A DNA stretch of 64,000 nucleotides from DASSUW01 sp963811895 (GTDB lineage Bacteria > Actinomycetota > Thermoleophilia > Solirubrobacterales > Solirubrobacteraceae), in the NCBI GenBank assembly GCA_963811895.1, contig CAWETE010000009.1, forward strand, positions 310,001 through 374,000, written 5' to 3'. Under the pieces are notes generated by a model. It worked only from the letters and a program-made list of their open reading frames with translations. It searched no databases and was not told the DNA's origin. Positions within the stretch are counted from its first letter, which is position 1, and every line of letters begins with the position of its first letter. A program made the translations under genes and the position numbers. Positions 59,644 through 64,000 of the stretch are shown piece by piece.

Positions 59644-60113
59644 TTCAGCACGACCGAAGTCTCGACCTGGCGCTCGGGGATGTCCCAGTACCGCCGCAGC
59701 AGCCGCGTCTTCTCCTCCACCGAGACCTGCACGAAGCCGTGCCGCCGGTAGAAGGCGATCGCCCATTCGGCGGCGGCCCAGGTCCCGACCAGGACGGGCC
59801 GCGTGGCAGAGCGCATGAGGTGATCGATCAGCGCTCCGCCGATCCCGCCGCGCTGGCTGCTCGGCTTCACGTAGGCGTGGCGGATGAGGTCGACGTCCTG
59901 GACCGGCTGGATGCCCATGACGCCGAGCAGCTCGCCGTCGTCCTCATAGCCCCAGAACTCCACGCCGGAGGCGATCTCGTGGTCGAGCTCGGAGGCGGGC
60001 ATGTACGGCTCGTGCCAGCGGTCGGCGGGGATCACGTCCCGGTAGGCGACAGCGGCCGCGTTGACGATGGCCAGGATCTCGTCGCGTTCGTCATCACGGC
60101 AGCGGCGGACCAT
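59622..60113 (-). CDS. GNAT-family acetyltransferase
   Basis: A 163-residue GNAT protein from the ATG at 60113 (M-V-R-R-C-R-D-D-E-R-D-E-I). Features: W-G-Y-E-D-D-G-E-L-L-G-V-M-G-I-Q (strand 4), H-A-Y-V-K-P-S-S-Q-R-G-G-I-G-G-A-L (acetyl-CoA loop Q/R-x-x-G-x-G/A), and A-I-A-F-Y-R-R-H-G-F-V-Q-V (C-terminal helix-strand). The last residues A-P-T-S-R-L and the TAG stop lie in repeat copy C. The substrate is unknown. It is divergent from the bicupin gene 24 bases away. Confidence 0.83.
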   Translation of the reverse strand: MVRRCRDDERDEILAIVNAAAVAYRDVIPADRWHEPYMPASELDHEIASGVEFWGYEDDGELLGVMGIQPVQDVDLIRHAYVKPSSQRGGIGGALIDHLMRSATRPVLVGTWAAAEWAIAFYRRHGFVQVSVEEKTRLLRRYWDIPERQVETSVVLKAPTSRL

Positions 60114-60137
60114 GGCGGCACAACGTACAGTGGCGCG

Positions 60138-60794
60138 ATGAGGGTCATCCCGCCGCGCGAGGGCGAGGTCATCGGCGATGCGCCGGACCGCCGCGTCGAG
60201 ATCCTCTCCGACGACGACTCCCTGCACGCGACGTGGTCGCGCTTCGGCCCGCGCCGCGCGGGCGCGAGCCTGCACGTCCACTATCACCACAGCGACCTGT
60301 TCTACGTGCTGGCCGGCGAGCTGACGGTCATGCTCGGGCCGGACGGCGACGAGACCGTCGCCCCCGCGGGGACGCTTGTGCGGATCCCGCCGCTCGTGGT
60401 CCACGGCTTCCGCAACGGCGGCGACGCCGAGGTCCGCTACCTCAACTTCCACGCCCCCGGCCAGGGCTTCGCCGACTACATGCGCGGCCTGAGCGACTTC
60501 GACCAGGACGAGCCGCCGGCGGACGGAGGCCGGCCTGCCTCAGAGGCCGCGATCGCCGCCGGCGACGGCGTGCTGTGCGAGGCCGGCGAGATCGCGGTCG
60601 CGGTGCGGAGCGACGGCGGCGAGGCCGCCGGCGACGGCGTCACCTCGTGCTACGTGCTCGAAGGCGAGCTGCTCGTGAAGGTCGAGGGTCGCGAGATCCG
60701 CGCGACCGAGGGGACGTGGTTGCAGGTCGGGGCCGGCGTGCCCCACCGCGTCTCCGCCGCGGCCCGCCACCTCGAGGTGCACACGCCGGCGTGA
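60138..60794 (+). CDS. Double-cupin protein
   Basis: A 218-residue protein with two cupin barrels. The first has L-H-V-H-Y-H-H-S-D-L-F-Y-V-L-A-G-E and P-P-L-V-V-H-G-F (His/His/Glu/His metal set). The second (from about residue 150) has Y-V-L-E-G-E-L-L-V-K and G-A-G-V-P-H-R-V but lacks the double His, so it is probably structural. The ATG at 60138 lacks a strong ribosome site and is very near the divergent GNAT start. Function is not predictable; a small dioxygenase, isomerase or sugar-binding role is possible. Confidence 0.75.
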   Translation: MRVIPPREGEVIGDAPDRRVEILSDDDSLHATWSRFGPRRAGASLHVHYHHSDLFYVLAGELTVMLGPDGDETVAPAGTLVRIPPLVVHGFRNGGDAEVRYLNFHAPGQGFADYMRGLSDFDQDEPPADGGRPASEAAIAAGDGVLCEAGEIAVAVRSDGGEAAGDGVTSCYVLEGELLVKVEGREIRATEGTWLQVGAGVPHRVSAAARHLEVHTPA

Positions 60795-61001
60795 AGTCGA
60801 GGAAGGGCTACTGGCGCCGGGCGGCAGCGCGGTCTCGATCGGAAGCTTCGTTGGCCTCACGTACAGGCCAATTCCCGCGAGCCTCGTCGCGCTCTCGTTG
60901 CAGTCGCTGCGCGACCACCGTCAATGTCCAGGGCCACATCGGCATACCGGGACAGACGCCGGCGGGCGCGGAGATATTCCCAACGGCGATACCGTCCAAC
61001 C

Positions 61002-61280
61002 ATGGCGAAGCTCAACATCTCCCACCACGAGCGCGTCGAAGGGCATCCCCATCGCTGGCACGTGTTCTTCCACGGCCGCTCCGAGCCGGTTCCGGTCGAG
61101 CTCCACGAGGACGACCGCACGAGCCTCGAGATGTCGGACGACGACCTCCACGACCTGCTCCCGACCGCGCTGCAGCGGCACGCGGACGAGAATCGCGATG
61201 ACGTGCTCCCCGGCGAGGAGTATCAGGGCGTGACCTGGGACTCGCCCGTGCGCGTCTACCAGACGCATTTCAACAACTAG
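61002..61280 (+). CDS. Conserved-looking small protein (92 aa), function unknown
   Basis: A 92-residue, His- and Asp-rich soluble protein from the ATG at 61002: N-I-S-H-H-E-R-V-E-G-H-P-H-R-W-H-V-F-F-H at the start, then L-E-M-S-D-D-D-L-H-D-L-L-P-T-A-L and a C-terminal Y-Q-T-H-F-N-N. It has no membrane segment or recognised motif. Composition and codon use look coding. It ends four bases into the convergent MBL/rhodanese gene. The 200 bases before it (60795-61001) show no convincing gene. Confidence 0.55.
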   Translation: MAKLNISHHERVEGHPHRWHVFFHGRSEPVPVELHEDDRTSLEMSDDDLHDLLPTALQRHADENRDDVLPGEEYQGVTWDSPVRVYQTHFNN

Positions 61281-62647
61281 CGTTCGAGCGGATGGCCGAG
61301 CCGGCCCCAGGCCGGAACGCCGCCCTCGATCACGTGGATCACGCGTGACCCTCCGTGGCGCTGGACGAGGCTGGCCGCCACCGCCGCGCGCTGACCCGAG
61401 CCGCAGACGACGGCGATCGGGCGGTCGGGGTCGAGGCCCTCGGGGAGGCCGTCGATGTCGTGCCACGGCATGAACGCCGAGCCCGGGATGTGGCCCTCGT
61501 CCCACTCGCTCTCCTCGCGCACGTCGAGGATCTGGACCTCGCCGGCACGCGAAGGCAAGTCCGCCAGCGGCAGGCGCTCGATCCGGGCGACCTCGCGCTT
61601 CTCCTGGCGCCAGCTCGTCATGCCGCCGTGCAGGAAGCCGGCCATCCGGCGGATGCCGACGGCGACCGCGAGCCGGCCGGCCTGGCGGCCGTCCTCGTCG
61701 TCGCGGCCGACGAAGACGATCTCCTGCTCGCGGTCGGCGAGCCAGGCCAGCTTGGAGCCGAAGCCCGCGTTGAGCATCGGGATCGAGACCGCGCCGGGGA
61801 TGTGGGCGTCGTCGAACTGCTGGTCGGTGCGCACGTCGACGAGCATTGCGCCGTCCGCCCGGGCGTGCTCGACCTGGCGCGGCGCCAACGGCAGCAGCTC
61901 GACCCCGTCGGTCAGCAGCGGGCCGCGGTTCAGCTCCACGATCGCGCGGAAGTTCGGCGGCTGCGGGCCCAGGCCGGCCAGCGCGCGGTCGACGAACTCG
62001 TCCTCGTCCGAGATGCTCAGCACCGGGTTGTGGCGGCGCTCGAACCCGATCGTCGAGGAGACCTTCATGTCCATCCCCGGCCCGCCGCACATCGAGCCGC
62101 CGAGGTGGCCGGGCCAGACCTCGACGTCGCCGCCCAGCGACAGCAGCTGCTCACGCAGCGACCGGAAGATGCCGCGCGCGCCGTCGGACTTCTCGATCGC
62201 CAGGTCGGGCCGGGCCACGTCGCCCACGAACAGCGTGTCGCCGGTCAGCACCGCCCACGGCTCGTCGCCGCGCCGCAGGTCGAACAGCGCGAACGCCGTG
62301 TGCTCCGGCCGGTGGCCGGGCGTGTGGAGCGCCCTCACGACGAGCGAGCCGAGCTCCCACGAGTCGCCGTCGTCGAACGGCTCGTGGTCGTAGTCGGGCT
62401 CCGCGAGACGGTGGATGTGGATGGCGGCACCGGTCGCGGCCGCTAGCCTGCCGTGCCCCGAGACGTGATCGGCGTGGTTGTGGGTCTCGAAGACGTGCTC
62501 GATCCGCACGCCCATGTAGCGCGCGAGCTCGAGGTACTCGTCGACCTCGAAGCGCGGGTCCACCACCGCCGCCACGCCGACCTTCTCGTCCCCGATCAGA
62601 TAGGAAGCACAGCCCAGGTCGTCATGGATGAGCTGACGGAAGATCAC
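61277..62647 (-). CDS. MBL-fold persulfide-dioxygenase-like hydrolase with two rhodanese domains
   Basis: A 456-residue protein: an N-terminal metallo-beta-lactamase domain (T-H-N-H-A-D-H-V-S-G-H, then L-H-T-P-G-H-R and L-T-G-D-T-L-F-V-G) like ETHE1/BlrB, followed by two rhodanese domains. The first (L-V-D-V-R-T-D-Q-Q-F) has no Cys in its active loop (V-F-V-G-R-D), so it is inactive; the second (L-D-V-R-E-E-S-E-W, then V-V-C-G-S-G-Q-R-A) keeps the Cys. It probably oxidises glutathione- or mycothiol-type persulfide to sulfite and handles sulfane sulfur. Its start codon region overlaps the divergent cysD start by 24 bases. Confidence 0.88.
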   Translation of the reverse strand: MIFRQLIHDDLGCASYLIGDEKVGVAAVVDPRFEVDEYLELARYMGVRIEHVFETHNHADHVSGHGRLAAATGAAIHIHRLAEPDYDHEPFDDGDSWELGSLVVRALHTPGHRPEHTAFALFDLRRGDEPWAVLTGDTLFVGDVARPDLAIEKSDGARGIFRSLREQLLSLGGDVEVWPGHLGGSMCGGPGMDMKVSSTIGFERRHNPVLSISDEDEFVDRALAGLGPQPPNFRAIVELNRGPLLTDGVELLPLAPRQVEHARADGAMLVDVRTDQQFDDAHIPGAVSIPMLNAGFGSKLAWLADREQEIVFVGRDDEDGRQAGRLAVAVGIRRMAGFLHGGMTSWRQEKREVARIERLPLADLPSRAGEVQILDVREESEWDEGHIPGSAFMPWHDIDGLPEGLDPDRPIAVVCGSGQRAAVAASLVQRHGGSRVIHVIEGGVPAWGRLGHPLER

Positions 62648-63535
62648 CCGCGGACCCTCTCACAGCTCGAGCGGCTGGAGGCCGAGTCCATCCATGTCAT
62701 GCGCGAGGTGGCCGCCGAGTTCGAGCGGCCCGTCCTGCTGTTCTCCGGCGGCAAGGACTCGATCGTCCTCCTGCGCCTCGCCGAGAAGGCGTTCCGGCCC
62801 GCGCCCTTCCCGTTCCCGGTCATGCACGTCGACACCGGGCACAACTTCCCCGAGGTGCTCGACTTCCGCGACCGCCGCGTCGAGGAGCTCGGCGAGCGGC
62901 TGATCGTGGCCTCCGTGCAGGAGTCGATCGACAAGGGCCGCGCGGTCGAGACCGGCGCCTCGCGCAACCGGCTCCAGACCGTCACGCTGCTCGACGCCAT
63001 CACCGAGCACCGCTTCGACGCCGCCTTCGGCGGCGCCCGCCGCGACGAGGAGCGCGCCCGCGCCAAGGAGCGCATCTTCTCCTTCCGCGACGACCACGGC
63101 CAGTGGGACCCGCGCGCGCAGCGGCCGGAGCTGTGGAACCTCTACAACGGCGCCGTCCGCCAGGGCGAGCATGCCCGCGTGTTCCCCATCAGCAACTGGA
63201 CCGAGCTCGACGTCTGGCGCTACATCGGCGCCGAGGCGCTCGAGCTGCCGCCGATCTACTACGCGCACGAGCGCGAGGTGTTCGAGCGCGACGGCATGCT
63301 CTACGCGGTCAGCGGCTACATCGAGCGGACCGAGCCCGCGTTCACCGAGCGCGTCCGCTACCGCACGGTCGGCGACATGACGATCACCGGCGCCGTGCGC
63401 TCCGACGCCACGACCACCGAGCAGGTGATCGAGGAGACGCTCGCCACCCGCGTCTCCGAGCGCGGCGCCACGCGCGCCGACGACCGCACGTCGGAGGCCG
63501 CCATGGAGGACCGCAAGCGCGAGGGCTACTTCTAG
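62624..63535 (+). CDS. cysD: Sulfate adenylyltransferase subunit 2
   Basis: A 303-residue ATP sulfurylase small subunit: L-E-A-E-S-I-H-V-M-R-E-V-A-A-E-F, PP-loop L-F-S-G-G-K-D-S-I-V, H-V-D-T-G-H-N-F-P-E-V, G-G-A-R-R-D-E-E and the end E-D-R-K-R-E-G-Y-F are all standard. The ATG at 62624 gives a slightly long N-terminus that overlaps the divergent MBL gene; no other in-frame start exists before L-S-Q-L-E-R-L. With CysN it makes adenosine 5'-phosphosulfate from sulfate and ATP. The cysN ATG follows the stop with no spacer. Confidence 0.93.
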   Translation: MDELTEDHPRTLSQLERLEAESIHVMREVAAEFERPVLLFSGGKDSIVLLRLAEKAFRPAPFPFPVMHVDTGHNFPEVLDFRDRRVEELGERLIVASVQESIDKGRAVETGASRNRLQTVTLLDAITEHRFDAAFGGARRDEERARAKERIFSFRDDHGQWDPRAQRPELWNLYNGAVRQGEHARVFPISNWTELDVWRYIGAEALELPPIYYAHEREVFERDGMLYAVSGYIERTEPAFTERVRYRTVGDMTITGAVRSDATTTEQVIEETLATRVSERGATRADDRTSEAAMEDRKREGYF

Positions 63536-64000
63536 ATGCCCGACCTCGTACGCCTCGCCACCGCCGGCTCGGTCGACGACGGCAAGTCGACCCTCATCGG
63601 CAGGCTGCTCTACGACTCCAAGGCGCTGATGACCGACCAGGTCGACGACGCCGAGGTCGACCTCTCGCGGCTCACCGACGGCCTGCGCGCCGAGCGCGAG
63701 CAGGGCATCACGATCGACGTCGCCTACCGCTTCTTCGCCACCCCGCGGCGCTCGTTCATCATCGCCGACACCCCGGGCCACATCAGCTACACGCGCAACA
63801 TGGTCACCGGGGCGAGCACCGCCGACGTCGCCGTCGTGCTGATCGACGCCCGCAACGGCGTCGTCGAGCAGTCGCGACGCCATGCCTACCTGTCGGCGCT
63901 GCTCGGCATCCGGCACATCGTCGGCTGCGTCAACAAGATGGACCTGATCGACTGGGACGAGGGCGGCTTCCGCGCCATCGAGCGCGACTTCACCGAGCTG
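63536..64000 (+). CDS. cysN: Sulfate adenylyltransferase subunit 1 (GTPase), 3' partial
   Basis: The first 155 codons are in the window. Start ATG directly follows the cysD TAG. The GTPase motifs are complete so far: G-S-V-D-D-G-K-S-T-L (P-loop), R-A-E-R-E-Q-G-I-T-I-D-V-A-Y-R (switch I), D-T-P-G-H (switch II) and N-K-M-D (base specificity). It drives ATP sulfurylase by GTP hydrolysis. The frame is open at the window edge; whether an APS kinase (CysC) domain is fused at the C-terminus cannot be seen. Confidence 0.93.
   Translation, partial: MPDLVRLATAGSVDDGKSTLIGRLLYDSKALMTDQVDDAEVDLSRLTDGLRAEREQGITIDVAYRFFATPRRSFIIADTPGHISYTRNMVTGASTADVAVVLIDARNGVVEQSRRHAYLSALLGIRHIVGCVNKMDLIDWDEGGFRAIERDFTEL

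Noticed and set aside
60795..61001. Small minus-strand frames between the bicupin and the 92-residue protein
   Set aside because: No ribosome site and no coding-like composition; the sequence is treated as intergenic.

Overview
The window is about 64 kb of very GC-rich DNA. Genes are densely packed, start/stop overlaps (ATGA, GTGA, TTGA) are common, and GTG and TTG starts are frequent. Gene content (propane-monooxygenase accessory cluster, ECF41 sigma factor, choice-of-anchor, delta-60 and RTX-tailed surface proteins, LuxR/AAA giant regulator, IclR and GntR regulators) suggests a soil actinobacterium, most likely of the Thermoleophilia (Solirubrobacter/Conexibacter type). This is inferred from gene style; there is no rRNA or other marker gene, and no tRNA or CRISPR was seen.

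Layout. 1-4.7 kb: 3' end of a soluble di-iron (propane-type) monooxygenase operon: coupling protein, amidohydrolase, DUF59 protein, alcohol dehydrogenase and a dedicated GroEL-like chaperonin. 4.7-16.3 kb: mixed housekeeping and regulatory genes, including a broken beta-helix surface protein, PAP2 and flippase-like membrane proteins, a glycerophosphodiesterase, an IclR regulator, an orphan histidine kinase, a PolX-like protein whose polymerase site is degenerate, and an ECF41 sigma factor divergent from its oxidoreductase target. 16.3-38.5 kb and 48.9-56.2 kb: a large quaternary-amine (choline / glycine betaine) catabolic region. 38.5-48.9 kb: LuxR/AAA regulator, hydrolase, and three secreted beta-propeller proteins. 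56-64 kb: exonuclease, small enzymes, a truncated hydrolase at a dispersed repeat, then sulfur genes (persulfide dioxygenase/rhodanese, cysD, start of cysN).

How the betaine genes could work together. An APC permease, a BCCT carrier and an OpuC-type ABC transporter import choline or betaines. A GMC choline dehydrogenase and a betaine aldehyde dehydrogenase make glycine betaine. A non-pyrrolysine MttB-family methyltransferase, a corrinoid protein, a methyl-corrinoid:tetrahydrofolate methyltransferase and a RACo-type reactivator remove one methyl group. MetF can feed that methyl group into the folate pool. An 834-residue dimethylglycine/sarcosine dehydrogenase passes electrons to EtfAB and then to a membrane DgcB/EtfD-like iron-sulfur protein. 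An ammonia-lyase homologue lacking the normal cofactor triad and a DUF1638 protein sit at the end of the corrinoid operon and have no obvious place in this route; they are the most novel part. A palindromic GATATATC motif recurs in front of several of these transcription units and of one IclR regulator gene.

Quality caveat: about fifteen genes, including conserved enzymes inside otherwise intact operons, carry one or more single-base frameshifts. Sequencing or assembly error is the likeliest cause, so genes marked pseudogene here may be intact in the organism.
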